This document shows positions 1 to 8,283 of a stretch of DNA of 64,000 nucleotides, piece by piece. Positions within the stretch are counted from its first letter, which is position 1; the number at the start of each line of letters is the position of its first letter. The notes under the pieces are model-generated. The model saw nothing but the letters and a program-made list of their open reading frames with translations, had not been told where the DNA came from and ran no database searches. The translations under genes and the position numbers were made by a program. Source of the DNA: Ignavibacteriota bacterium (GTDB lineage: Bacteria > Bacteroidota > Ignavibacteria > Tepidaquicellales > Tepidaquicellaceae); contig JAPLFJ010000011.1 in NCBI GenBank assembly GCA_026390735.1, forward strand, positions 1 through 64,000, written 5' to 3'.

Positions 1-165
1 TAATTGGTTTGGTGAGTATAGCTTTTTGTTGGTCATTTCTGACAGGAGAATTGTTGTCGCAATCTTATAAAATTAAAGTAATCACAAATCCAAAAAGGGT
101 TAAAAGTATTTTCGATCAAGGGTTTAAGTATTTACGGAAAACCATATGTAACATAAATTGTTATC

Positions 166-876
166 TTGATGAGTTTTATAACCTTGTTAATTTACTGTCG
201 TGTGCATAGTAATGGTTCAAAAAACACATACAAAACAACAAATGGTGGCAATAATTGGGTTTTGCAACACATTCCATTGGAACCACATTTAAACAATTCG
301 TTTTCTGCATTTAATGGTGTAAAGATAATAAATAAGGATATATTATATGCAAGTAACGGAAGTTATAGCTTTACAAGCAGTGTTTATAGAGATGTTATTT
401 TTAAAACTACGAACGGAGGAAATAATTGGGGATATCAAATGCCTGATACAACAAATGGACTGTTTTACGCTGTTGCTGATTTTTTAAATGAAAACACTGG
501 ATGGCTTATAAATGCTTATACAACAAACGGCGGCGGACCAATAATCTACACGGAAATAAAGAATATAATTGTTGAGCATCCTACTGAATATCAATTAATG
601 CAGAACTATCCAAATCCGTTTAATCCTTCTACAACTATAGATTTTTATCTGCCGCATAAGGCAAGTGTAGAACTTAAAGTATTTGATATCTCCGGTAAAA
701 CAGTTCTAAGAATTATAGATAATTTCCAATTGAAGCAGGGCTATCACAGTTATAAAGTAGATGACTTCAATTCTCTCGGACTTTCCAGCGGAATGTATTT
801 CTACAGACTGACAGCATCGGACAATTCCTCAAAAACATCATTCACAGAAACAAAGCGCCTCGTTTATCTGAAATAG
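166..876 (+). CDS. C-terminal part of a T9SS-exported BNR/YCF48-like protein, possibly 5'-degraded
   Basis: The protein holds two KTTNGGNNW-type BNR/YCF48 beta-propeller repeats (near residues 22 and 81) and a C-terminal T9SS type A sorting domain of about 85 residues beginning with QNYPNPFNPSTTIDF and ending in KRLVYLK. The family is secreted through the outer membrane and often anchored at the cell surface. There is no signal peptide after the nominal start at 166. Upstream (1-209) a different frame is open but shows no recognisable propeller sequence, so the 5' part looks truncated or frameshifted, or the true N-terminus lies left of the window. The sorting domain is certain; an intact gene is not. 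No function beyond surface or secreted is supported. Confidence 0.6.
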   Translation: MMSFITLLIYCRVHSNGSKNTYKTTNGGNNWVLQHIPLEPHLNNSFSAFNGVKIINKDILYASNGSYSFTSSVYRDVIFKTTNGGNNWGYQMPDTTNGLFYAVADFLNENTGWLINAYTTNGGGPIIYTEIKNIIVEHPTEYQLMQNYPNPFNPSTTIDFYLPHKASVELKVFDISGKTVLRIIDNFQLKQGYHSYKVDDFNSLGLSSGMYFYRLTASDNSSKTSFTETKRLVYLK

Positions 877-1437
877 AGTATAATTAATCTCTGAGACACT
901 CCTTCACCTTTCTTTAATATTTCATTTCCGTAATAGCATACGAAAGCAAAGAAATCTCATAAAATGATGACAATTGAGGGTATTTTATGGCAATTTTCGG
1001 ACTATGGTAATGTGAAAAGAGAAGGTGGTTTTCAGGACTTTGAAAATACATTCAAAAGACTATTTGGAGCGCACTTTCAACGTACTTTGAACGCACTTTC
1101 AGACTTTCGGGGGATATTGAGGATAATTAGGGGAGAGGGTGGTAAAAATGGGATATAAGAGCAGATTTCATGCATACAGGTATGATTTTCAAAAGTCTTC
1201 AGGTATAAGCAAAAAATGCTTAGTGGACAAGTTCATTAGGCACTAATTTCTTTCTTTAATTAGAATGCTGAATTATTTATGTTGCAAATACATTTATAAG
1301 GGTAAAATTAATCTGGTAATCGAGACTTCTTGCGATTAACTGATTTAATTATAATAATGACTTGAATATATCAGCTGTTATTTAAAATTTACATATACTT
1401 TTATTAAAATATAAACACAAATTAAATTACTTACAGA
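877..1437. other. Intergenic region, 561 bp, no supported gene
   Basis: A 64-codon open frame at 964-1158 has low-complexity words (acgcactttca occurs twice near 1080-1105), no ribosome binding site and no recognisable family, so I do not call it a gene. The main content is the 68-bp repeat copy at 1240-1307. The last 130 bp before the methyltransferase are very A+T-rich and probably hold its promoter. Confidence 0.5.
1240..1307 (+). repeat. 68-bp dispersed repeat, copy 1
   Basis: Aligned by eye to 2369-2436 without gaps: about 56 of 68 positions match. Shared blocks are gcac, aatttctttcttt, ctgaattatttatgttg, catttat and aggg. It lies 130 bp upstream of the methyltransferase. Confidence 0.7.
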
Positions 1438-2295
1438 ATGAAAAATGATTTATTACATGCTATTTATTATTGGCTAAGGAATTTTTACTGGACGATTATA
1501 AGACGTGACCTCCAGAAAGGAAAGAGTCTTCTTCTGGCTTCAGATGAAATTACACAGGAAGAGAAAAACCTTCTTGATAAGGTTTCGCTTGATATTAATC
1601 GGAAGGATACAATGTATGCACCCGGCAGGGCAGTTGCTTATCTTTCTGTAGGTCTTTCTGCTATCCGCTGTATTAATAAAGCGCTTGAAAATTTAAGCCA
1701 TAATCTTACTGTTAAATCAATTCTCGATTTTCCCGGTGGTTCAGGAAGGGTTCTCAGGTTTCTGCGTGTGAAGTTTCCTGAGGCGGATATCACTGCATCA
1801 GAACTTGATTTAAATGCATTAGAATTCTGTAAAAACAGTTTCAATGTAAACATATTTCCTTCGAAAATTCCACTTAGCGATGTAGTAAATCCGAACAGGT
1901 ATGATCTTATATGGTGCGGTTCACTTTTTACTCATATTGATGAAAAAGAAGCAATAGAACTCCTTAAGTTTTTCTACGACCATCTTACTGATGAAGGAGT
2001 ATGTGTTTTTTCAACACACGGCACGCTTTCGATAGAATGGCTTGAAGATGTTAATAAAAATCCATACGGAATCCCCGATGATTATCAGAAGAAAGTACTT
2101 AGTGAATATTATGCAAAAGGTTACGGATATACTGATTACGTAAACGAACCGGGATACGGAATCTCGGCAGTTACACGCCAGCGTTTGAATGAAATGGCAA
2201 AAAGCGTGGGTGACTGGAACGAAATAGTGTTTTTAGAGCATGGCTGGGATAATCATCAGGATGTGTATGCATTCTCCAGACAGAAGGCTAAATAA
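1438..2295 (+). CDS. Class I SAM-dependent methyltransferase
   Basis: A 285-residue soluble protein with the Rossmann-type methyltransferase core: motif I SILDFPGGSGRVLRF at about residues 94-108 (glycine-rich SAM loop), the acidic motif II end ASELD at 120-124, and a motif IV-like stretch YDLIWCGSLFTHI near 160. The first 90 residues are helical and unassigned. A methyl-accepting substrate cannot be named from sequence. It stands alone: flanking genes are unrelated, and both it and the next gene are preceded by copies of the same 68-bp repeat. The ATG at 1438 is the first in frame and follows an A+T-rich leader. Confidence 0.75.
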   Translation: MKNDLLHAIYYWLRNFYWTIIRRDLQKGKSLLLASDEITQEEKNLLDKVSLDINRKDTMYAPGRAVAYLSVGLSAIRCINKALENLSHNLTVKSILDFPGGSGRVLRFLRVKFPEADITASELDLNALEFCKNSFNVNIFPSKIPLSDVVNPNRYDLIWCGSLFTHIDEKEAIELLKFFYDHLTDEGVCVFSTHGTLSIEWLEDVNKNPYGIPDDYQKKVLSEYYAKGYGYTDYVNEPGYGISAVTRQRLNEMAKSVGDWNEIVFLEHGWDNHQDVYAFSRQKAK

Positions 2296-2368
2296 GCTTA
2301 AAAACAGTTAATCCGCTGAATATCAGGTTATTATCATTAAGCTGCGAGGCTTTATGGTATATCTATAT

Positions 2369-2436
2369 GCACGAATTTCTTTCTTTCATTAGACAACTGA
2401 ATTATTTATGTTGTTTCTTCATTTATCAGGGAAAAA
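2369..2436 (+). repeat. 68-bp dispersed repeat, copy 2
   Basis: Matches 1240-1307 at roughly four positions in five. It ends only 6 bp before the ATG of the DNPH1-like gene, so the repeat supplies that gene's leader and probably its ribosome binding site (agggaaaaaa). Confidence 0.7.
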
Positions 2437-2442
2437 AATCCA

Positions 2443-2847
2443 ATGAAAATATATTTTGCGACCTCTATTAGAGGTGCTAATGACGCTGTAAATAGTAATA
2501 TTCTTTTAATCGGTGCTCTGAAAAAGTACGGCACTGTTTTGACAGAACATTTTGCGGGAATGACACCCGGCGGAGAGACGAATTTGTCCGACAGGGAAAT
2601 TCACGACAGGGATTTGCGGTGGATTGACGAGTGCGACGTGATTGTTGCAGAAGTTTCGAACCCGAGTCTTGGTGTTGGTTACGAAATAAGGTACGGAATC
2701 GAGAACGGGAAAAGAATTCTCTGCCTGAAAAACAAAGACGGCAAACGCCTTTCGGCAATGATTTCGGGAAGCGATTACCTTGAAGTGGAAGAGTACATAA
2801 ACGAAGAAGAGATTGCCGATATACTTAGTGATTTTTTCGAGGAATAA
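2443..2847 (+). CDS. DNPH1/Rcl-like 2'-deoxynucleoside 5'-phosphate N-hydrolase
   Basis: At 134 residues it has the usual length of the nucleoside 2-deoxyribosyltransferase superfamily members called DNPH1 (Rcl). Characteristic stretches are IYFATSIRGANDAV at the N-terminus (phosphate-binding loop), YGTVLTEHFA at 29-38, DRDLRWIDECDVIVAEVSNP at 55-74 and PSLGVGYE with the likely catalytic Glu81. Known members cleave the N-glycosidic bond of deoxynucleoside monophosphates, cleaning or scavenging nucleotide pools. The match runs along the whole length, including RILCL and LSAMISG near the C-terminus. It is monocistronic; spacing to etfB is 75 bp. A plain deoxyribosyltransferase is the alternative. 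Confidence 0.85.
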   Translation: MKIYFATSIRGANDAVNSNILLIGALKKYGTVLTEHFAGMTPGGETNLSDREIHDRDLRWIDECDVIVAEVSNPSLGVGYEIRYGIENGKRILCLKNKDGKRLSAMISGSDYLEVEEYINEEEIADILSDFFEE

Positions 2848-2922
2848 AATATTTACAATTAACATTTTTAAAAAAATTTAACTTTGGTATATTTCCAAAA
2901 ATTAAAAACGCTTTTATAATCA

Positions 2923-3807
2923 ATGTTTAAATCAATTGTATTAGTAAAACAGGTTCCTGATACTGCCAACATTACCGGTAAGGTGATGAAGGACGACGGA
3001 ACTGTTAACCGTTCGATGCTTCCGGCTATCTTCAACTACGAAGATAAAGTCGCACTGGAATTTGCACTTCAGATAAAAGACACATACGGCGGAAAAGTTA
3101 TCGCCATCACGATGGGACCCGCAAGGGCTGCCGATATTCTTCGCGAATGTCTGTTTATGGGTGCTGACGAAGTTTATGCAATCAGTGACAGAAAATTTGC
3201 AGGTGCAGATACACTCGCAACTTCATACGTTCTGAGCGAGGCAATAAAGAAAATCGGAGACTATGATTTTATCTTTGCAGGCAGACAGGCAATCGACGGA
3301 GATACCGCACAGGTTGGTCCGCAGACTGCAGAGAAGCTGGAAATTCCGCAGATAACTTATGCAGAGGAAATACTCGGAATCAAAGACGGCAAGATTAAAA
3401 TTAAAAAGAAGATTGACGGCGGATATGAAATAGTTCAGTGCAAGATGCCCGTGCTTATCACAGTGCTTAAAGGTGCTGCCGAACCAAGACCATTTCAGGC
3501 AAAGAGAATTATGGCTTACAAAGGCGCGAAGACTCTTACCGAACTTGAAAAACTTACAGAAGGAAATTCATTGCTATACGTTGATACTATGAAACACGAA
3601 TACGAAGAGAGAAATCTTTTTATAGAAACATACTCTGCCGATGATTTAAAGGTGGACGAATCGAGATGCGGAATAAAAGGTTCGCCGACGAAAGTTCATA
3701 AGGTGGAATCTGTTGTACTTTCAGGCGGAAGCAAGGAACTGATAGAGCCGACAAGAGACGGAATGGGAATATTAATCGATAAACTTCTGGAAGACAGAAT
3801 TTTTTAA
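2923..3807 (+). CDS. etfB: Electron transfer flavoprotein, beta subunit
   Basis: A 294-residue ETF beta subunit, somewhat longer than the usual 250-265. The start MFKSIVLVKQVPDTANITG and the ADP/AMP-binding core (FAGRQAIDGDTAQVGPQ near 125-141, RDGMG near the C-terminus) are diagnostic. It carries electrons from acyl-CoA dehydrogenases toward the quinone pool as a heterodimer with EtfA. It is first in an etfB-etfA-acyl-CoA dehydrogenase cluster with gaps of 30 and 18 bp, so the set is likely co-transcribed. A possible Bacteroidota-type -7 element (TATATTTC at 2888-2895) lies upstream, but no clear -33 box is seen. Confidence 0.95.
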   Translation: MFKSIVLVKQVPDTANITGKVMKDDGTVNRSMLPAIFNYEDKVALEFALQIKDTYGGKVIAITMGPARAADILRECLFMGADEVYAISDRKFAGADTLATSYVLSEAIKKIGDYDFIFAGRQAIDGDTAQVGPQTAEKLEIPQITYAEEILGIKDGKIKIKKKIDGGYEIVQCKMPVLITVLKGAAEPRPFQAKRIMAYKGAKTLTELEKLTEGNSLLYVDTMKHEYEERNLFIETYSADDLKVDESRCGIKGSPTKVHKVESVVLSGGSKELIEPTRDGMGILIDKLLEDRIF

Positions 3808-3837
3808 TTTTTCAAAAGAATTTTAAAGTATATATAA

Positions 3838-4851
3838 ATGCATAAAAATGAAGTATGGGTTTTCGTTGAACAGAGAAACGGCAAGCCCGCTGATGTAAGT
3901 TTTGAACTCTTAAGCAAAGGCAGAAAACTCGCAGACAGTATGAAGGGTGTTCTGAAGGCAATCGTTATCGGCCACGACGTAAAAGGCATCGCGACAGAAA
4001 CGTTCAAGTACGGCGCCAACGAAGCAATACTCGTTGACCATCCTGATTTAAAACTTTTCAGGACAATGCCTTACACACGCATAATGAACGACCTTATTAA
4101 ACAGCACAATCCGAGAATAATTCTTTTCGGTGCAACTGTTTACGGACGTGACCTTGCTCCGCGCGTTGCTTCAAACACAAAGAGCGGCTTAACTGCAGAC
4201 TGTACTGATTTAAAGATTTCTGACGTAAAGTATCTCGGAAAAGATTATCCGCAGCTGCTTCTGCAAATCAGACCTGCATTCGGCGGTAACATCGTTGCTA
4301 CGATTATTACTCCCGATGTACACGTGCAGATGGCAACAGTCCGCGAAGGTGTTATGGAAATGCATCCGTGCGAAAAACCTTTCCCGGTAAAGATAACGGA
4401 AGTTGCTTACAAACCTATTGACATAGACGGAATACTTGAAGTTATAGAACAGCACGTAGAAGAAAGCAAAGTGAACCTTAAAGGTGCACCGATAATCGTC
4501 GCAGGCGGATACGGACTCGGCTCGAAAGAAAACTTCAAACTTCTTCACGACCTTGCACACGTAATAGGTGGAGAAGTTGCAGGAAGCCGTGCAGCAGTTG
4601 ACGCAGGATTTATAGGTTCGGAAAGACAGGTCGGACAGACGGGTGTAACAGTAAGACCAAAGCTTTACATTGCAGTAGGAATTTCAGGTGCAATTCAGCA
4701 TCGTGCAGGAATGCAGGAAGCAAAGAAAATCATCGCAATAAACACTGACCCTGATGCACCGATATTCGGAGTTTCGCATTACGGAATAGTAGGCGATGCA
4801 GCACAGGTGATACCTTTACTGATAGAAACATACAAACATAAACTGAAATAA
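3838..4851 (+). CDS. etfA: Electron transfer flavoprotein, alpha subunit
   Basis: A 337-residue ETF alpha subunit. The C-terminal FAD domain is clear: IIVAGGYGLGSKENF at about 220-234, AGSRAAVDAGF, the ERQVGQTGVTV FAD loop, ISGAIQHRAGM and INTDPDAPIFGVSHYGIVGD. Together with EtfB it forms the FAD/AMP-containing electron carrier. It sits directly between etfB and an acyl-CoA dehydrogenase, which points to fatty-acid beta-oxidation as the electron source. No bifurcating-type partner (Bcd with FixX or similar) is seen nearby, although some electron-bifurcating ETFs cannot be told apart by eye. Confidence 0.95.
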   Translation: MHKNEVWVFVEQRNGKPADVSFELLSKGRKLADSMKGVLKAIVIGHDVKGIATETFKYGANEAILVDHPDLKLFRTMPYTRIMNDLIKQHNPRIILFGATVYGRDLAPRVASNTKSGLTADCTDLKISDVKYLGKDYPQLLLQIRPAFGGNIVATIITPDVHVQMATVREGVMEMHPCEKPFPVKITEVAYKPIDIDGILEVIEQHVEESKVNLKGAPIIVAGGYGLGSKENFKLLHDLAHVIGGEVAGSRAAVDAGFIGSERQVGQTGVTVRPKLYIAVGISGAIQHRAGMQEAKKIIAINTDPDAPIFGVSHYGIVGDAAQVIPLLIETYKHKLK

Positions 4852-4869
4852 AATTAAAGTTAAACTATA

Positions 4870-6591
4870 ATGCCAAATTTTTTCACAGATAACAGCGACT
4901 TACTCTTTCAGTTCGATAACCTTGAATACCGCAAGGTTGTTGATATGGCTGAAGACAACTATGAATTTTCGAAGGAGTTCAATCATGCTCCCGTAAATTA
5001 TGAAGACGCCATGGAAAACTATCGCAAGGTACTCGAAATGACTGGTGACCTTTGCGGTAACTTTATCGCAGACCGTGCAACTGATGTCGATATTGAAGGT
5101 GCACAGTTTGATAACGGCAAGGTTGAATACGCAAAAGGAACACAACTAAACATTAAAGAACTTACAAAGGCAGATTTAATGGGACTTGTTCTTCCGCATA
5201 AATTCGGCGGACTGAACTTTCCACTTACTATTTATATGATGGCAACAGAAATGGTTGCACGTGCCGATGCATCGCTGATGAATATTTTCGGACTGCAGGA
5301 TATTGCAGAGATGATTGAGAAGTACGGAACAGAAGAGCAAAAGGAGAAATACATTCCAGGATTCTGCACAGGGAAGTACACGGGTGCAATGTCTTTAACA
5401 GAACCTGATGCAGGTTCAGATTTACAGGCAGTAAAACTTGTTGCTTATCAGGATGAAAGCGGAAAATGGTTCTTACGCGGCGTGAAGAGATTTATCACAA
5501 ACGGAAATGCACACGTACACTTAGTACTTGCACGTTCAGAAGCAGGAACAAAAGACGGCAGGGGACTGAGTATGTTTGCATGCTTTGCGGATGAAACAGT
5601 AGTAGTAAGACGTATCGAGCATAAACTTGGTATTCACGGTTCACCAACATGCGAACTTCAGTTTAACGACACACCTGCAGAACTCGTAGGACAAAGGAAA
5701 TTCGGACTTATAAAATATGTTTTTGATTTAATGTACAGGGCAAGAATGGGAGTCTCTGCACAGGCGCTTGGAATATCACAGGCAGCATACGAAGAAGCAC
5801 TTATGTATGCAAAGGACAGAGTACAGTTTGGAAAGGCAATCTATAACATTCCTGCAGTCGCGAATATTTTAATCGATATGAGAGTAATGCTCGAATACAA
5901 CCGTTCGCTGCTTTATGCAACAGGAATGTATGTTGATTACAAAGAAAAGACAGATTACGTGATTGCAAAACTAAAGAAAGAAGGAAAACCCGTAACCGAG
6001 TTAACCGAAGACTTAAAGTATTATACTAAAGTAGCAAACTTATTAACACCTATAACAAAGTACTTCCTTACAGAATGTGCTAACAAGATAACATATGATT
6101 CACTGCAGATACACGGCGGTACAGGGTATATGCGCGAGTTCAGGATTGAGCGTCTTGCACGTGATGCCAGAATCACAAACATATACGAGGGTACATCGCA
6201 GCTTCAGATAGTTGCTGCAATCAGCGGTGTTATAAACGATATACTTAAGGATTTATTCAACGGGAAAGAAAAGAAACAGTACCCGGGCGGACTTGACAGA
6301 CTTGCAGGTTTCCTCAGGGAAATCCGCGGAATATTCTACGATTGTCTGAAGTATGTTGTGGATAAGAAAGACAATGCATTCCAGGACGTAGCCGCAAAGG
6401 ACCTTGTTGAACTGTATTCATATCTTTACATCGGTTACTTACTGCTGGACGAAGCAGAAAAGAACGACAAGAAGATTTTCATAGCAAACAGATATATAAT
6501 AACTTCTCTTGCAAACGCAAAGAAGAATGCTGATACAATCAAGAACGAACTGTTCTCTGACTTGCTTCATGCAGATAAAATACTTGTATAA
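4870..6591 (+). CDS. Acyl-CoA dehydrogenase with C-terminal helical extension
   Basis: 573 residues; the standard acyl-CoA dehydrogenase core (about 380) is preceded by about 75 residues and followed by an extra helical C-terminal region, as in long prokaryotic members. Signatures are GAMSLTEPDAGSDLQAV (about 174-190, FAD/substrate loop), the GGTGY motif in IHGGTGYMREF, and RITNIYEGTSQLQ, whose Glu is the probable catalytic base. The reaction is FAD-dependent alpha,beta-desaturation of an acyl-CoA, delivering electrons to the EtfAB encoded just upstream (18-bp gap). Chain-length preference cannot be read from the sequence. Confidence 0.93.
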   Translation: MPNFFTDNSDLLFQFDNLEYRKVVDMAEDNYEFSKEFNHAPVNYEDAMENYRKVLEMTGDLCGNFIADRATDVDIEGAQFDNGKVEYAKGTQLNIKELTKADLMGLVLPHKFGGLNFPLTIYMMATEMVARADASLMNIFGLQDIAEMIEKYGTEEQKEKYIPGFCTGKYTGAMSLTEPDAGSDLQAVKLVAYQDESGKWFLRGVKRFITNGNAHVHLVLARSEAGTKDGRGLSMFACFADETVVVRRIEHKLGIHGSPTCELQFNDTPAELVGQRKFGLIKYVFDLMYRARMGVSAQALGISQAAYEEALMYAKDRVQFGKAIYNIPAVANILIDMRVMLEYNRSLLYATGMYVDYKEKTDYVIAKLKKEGKPVTELTEDLKYYTKVANLLTPITKYFLTECANKITYDSLQIHGGTGYMREFRIERLARDARITNIYEGTSQLQIVAAISGVINDILKDLFNGKEKKQYPGGLDRLAGFLREIRGIFYDCLKYVVDKKDNAFQDVAAKDLVELYSYLYIGYLLLDEAEKNDKKIFIANRYIITSLANAKKNADTIKNELFSDLLHADKILV

Positions 6592-6618
6592 ATTATTCAG
6601 ACACGGAGGATTTAAAAC

Positions 6619-6816
6619 ATGTTCTATTACAGAATATTTGACGACAAAGAAGAACTTAACTTTTTCAAGAGTTCTTTAGAGTACCCGAAGATAGCAGAAT
6701 ATATGAAAGAGTTTGAAAAAACTCACAGTGAATATTGTAACTCTGATTTCATCTGTTTCCTTAAAGAGAAGGACAAAGAAGCAGAACTAATAGACGTTAC
6801 CAATATTTATTATTAA
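6619..6816 (+). CDS. Small conserved-looking ORF at the end of the etf-acd cluster
   Basis: A 65-residue acidic soluble protein starting 27 bp after the acyl-CoA dehydrogenase, with the strongest Shine-Dalgarno sequence in this cluster (acggagga, 10 bp before the ATG) and followed by a perfect stem-loop. It has no signal peptide, membrane segment or metal motif; notable are many Tyr, Phe, Glu and Lys residues and the ending VTNIYY. I do not recognise the family. Position and start signals argue that it is translated with the dehydrogenase. Confidence 0.6.
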   Translation: MFYYRIFDDKEELNFFKSSLEYPKIAEYMKEFEKTHSEYCNSDFICFLKEKDKEAELIDVTNIYY

Positions 6817-6823
6817 TTTTAAC

Positions 6824-6864
6824 AGGGTTATTCATTGCTTCCCTTAATCTGCGGGAATAACCCT
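6824..6864 (+). terminator. Stem-loop after the etf-acd cluster
   Basis: Perfect 10-bp inverted repeat, agggttattc (6824-6833) with gaataaccct (6855-6864), and a 21-nt loop. It is followed by tttaag rather than a long T run, so it could be a weak terminator or an mRNA 3'-end stabiliser. Confidence 0.55.
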
Positions 6865-6897
6865 TTAAGAAGTATTTAACCTTAAAATATTATTAAT

Positions 6898-8283
6898 GTG
6901 TTAAACTTCGTTCCCTCACATACGATAGATTTTGAACAGCTCTGGACGCTTATCTCCACGCGTAACAAGTGGTTTATAAATGTACGATATTTTGTTGTTG
7001 CGGCGTTTGCCTTGTTTGTTCTGGTGATGCAGCATCTCTTTAAAATCAATTTCACTTACGAACAGTTATGGGCTTTTACAGTTATAGCTGCCGCAATATT
7101 CTTTGTTAACATTATTTACAATTACGTCGATCTCTCAGGTTTTGTTAAAAATGATTCTGAAGGGTTTAACCAGCTGCATTTTGCGTTTAACCAGATAATA
7201 GTTGACCTTCTTGCTATTGCTCTGCTTACTTATTATACCGGAGGTATTGAGAGTCCATTCTATCTGTTCTTTGTTTTTCATATGTTTATCGGAAGCATGA
7301 TTCTTCCTAACTATGTTGTATACAGTCTTTCGGGAATTATCATTTCGTATATGGGTGTTCTGTCTTACCTGGAATTCAACGGGCTTCTTGCACACTTTAC
7401 TTTTGGTAACCTTCTTGCTGCTCCTTTATACACTAACCCAAGGTACATCGTGATTTTTGTTACAGCATTCACGATAATGATGCTCGTTAGTGTCTTTCTT
7501 GCAAACAACATATCCCGTGCTCACTTTCTCAGGTCACAGCAGTTAAAACTTACGCTTAACAGACTGAAGAATGCCGAAAAGACAAAGATGAAGTACACAA
7601 TGGGAATCGTTCACGAGATAAAAAGTCCTATCGTCGGTGCACAGTCAAACCTTGACCTTGTCCTTAAAGGATTTACGGGAGAGGTTAATACTGCCTCACA
7701 GGAAAAGATTAAACGTGCAAGAATCAGGACTGATGAAGCAATCGCAATCATTAACGATATACTTAAAATTTCAAAGCTGAAACTGCTTGAAAGCCTGAAT
7801 AAGGAAGAAGTGAATATTGTAAAGTTCGTTGAAGATACATTCGCTAAAAAAGATTCGCAGATTCTTTCTATGGAAGTATCGACTAAGATAGCCGATAAGA
7901 GAAAAGATAAACTTCCTGTCAGTATAGACCCTGCCTTATTCGAACTCGTATTCTCAAACCTGATAGGTAATGCGATAAAATACAATACACCAGGCGGAAA
8001 CATAGAAGTAATAATCGGTACCAATGAAAACGGCGAAGTTGAGATAATTGTTGCGGATGACGGAATGGGAATTCCTGATGATGACAAGCATAAAATGTTT
8101 CAGGACTTCTACCGTTCTTCAAACGCAAAGCATAAAGGCATTGAAGGGACAGGACTTGGATTATCGGTGGTGAAGGAAATTATTGAACAGCACGACGGAA
8201 CGATAACATTTAACAGTCCATCAAGACTTACCAAAGAAGGAAGAAGAGGAACGGAGTTTATACTTACGCTTCCTGCAGTTTAG
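6898..8283 (+). CDS. Orphan membrane sensor histidine kinase
   Basis: 461 residues. The first 210 or so contain about five hydrophobic segments that form a membrane sensor with no large external loop. A HisKA domain follows with the H box MGIVHEIKSPIVGAQ, then HATPase_c with N box FSNLIGNAIKYN, G1 box VADDGMGIP and G2 box GTGLGLSVVKEII. It should autophosphorylate on the H-box His and signal to a response regulator, but none is encoded nearby. The start is GTG at 6898; the overlapping ATG at 6896 runs into a stop at once. Its stop codon overlaps the stop of the convergent chromate transporter gene (TTAG shared at 8280-8283). Confidence 0.9.
   Translation: MLNFVPSHTIDFEQLWTLISTRNKWFINVRYFVVAAFALFVLVMQHLFKINFTYEQLWAFTVIAAAIFFVNIIYNYVDLSGFVKNDSEGFNQLHFAFNQIIVDLLAIALLTYYTGGIESPFYLFFVFHMFIGSMILPNYVVYSLSGIIISYMGVLSYLEFNGLLAHFTFGNLLAAPLYTNPRYIVIFVTAFTIMMLVSVFLANNISRAHFLRSQQLKLTLNRLKNAEKTKMKYTMGIVHEIKSPIVGAQSNLDLVLKGFTGEVNTASQEKIKRARIRTDEAIAIINDILKISKLKLLESLNKEEVNIVKFVEDTFAKKDSQILSMEVSTKIADKRKDKLPVSIDPALFELVFSNLIGNAIKYNTPGGNIEVIIGTNENGEVEIIVADDGMGIPDDDKHKMFQDFYRSSNAKHKGIEGTGLGLSVVKEIIEQHDGTITFNSPSRLTKEGRRGTEFILTLPAV

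Noticed and set aside
9-209. 66-residue protein at the left edge
   Set aside because: Does not look like a signal peptide or domain; more likely decayed upstream part of the T9SS gene in a shifted frame.
964-1158. 64-residue protein
   Set aside because: No ribosome site, low-complexity repeated words and no recognisable domain.
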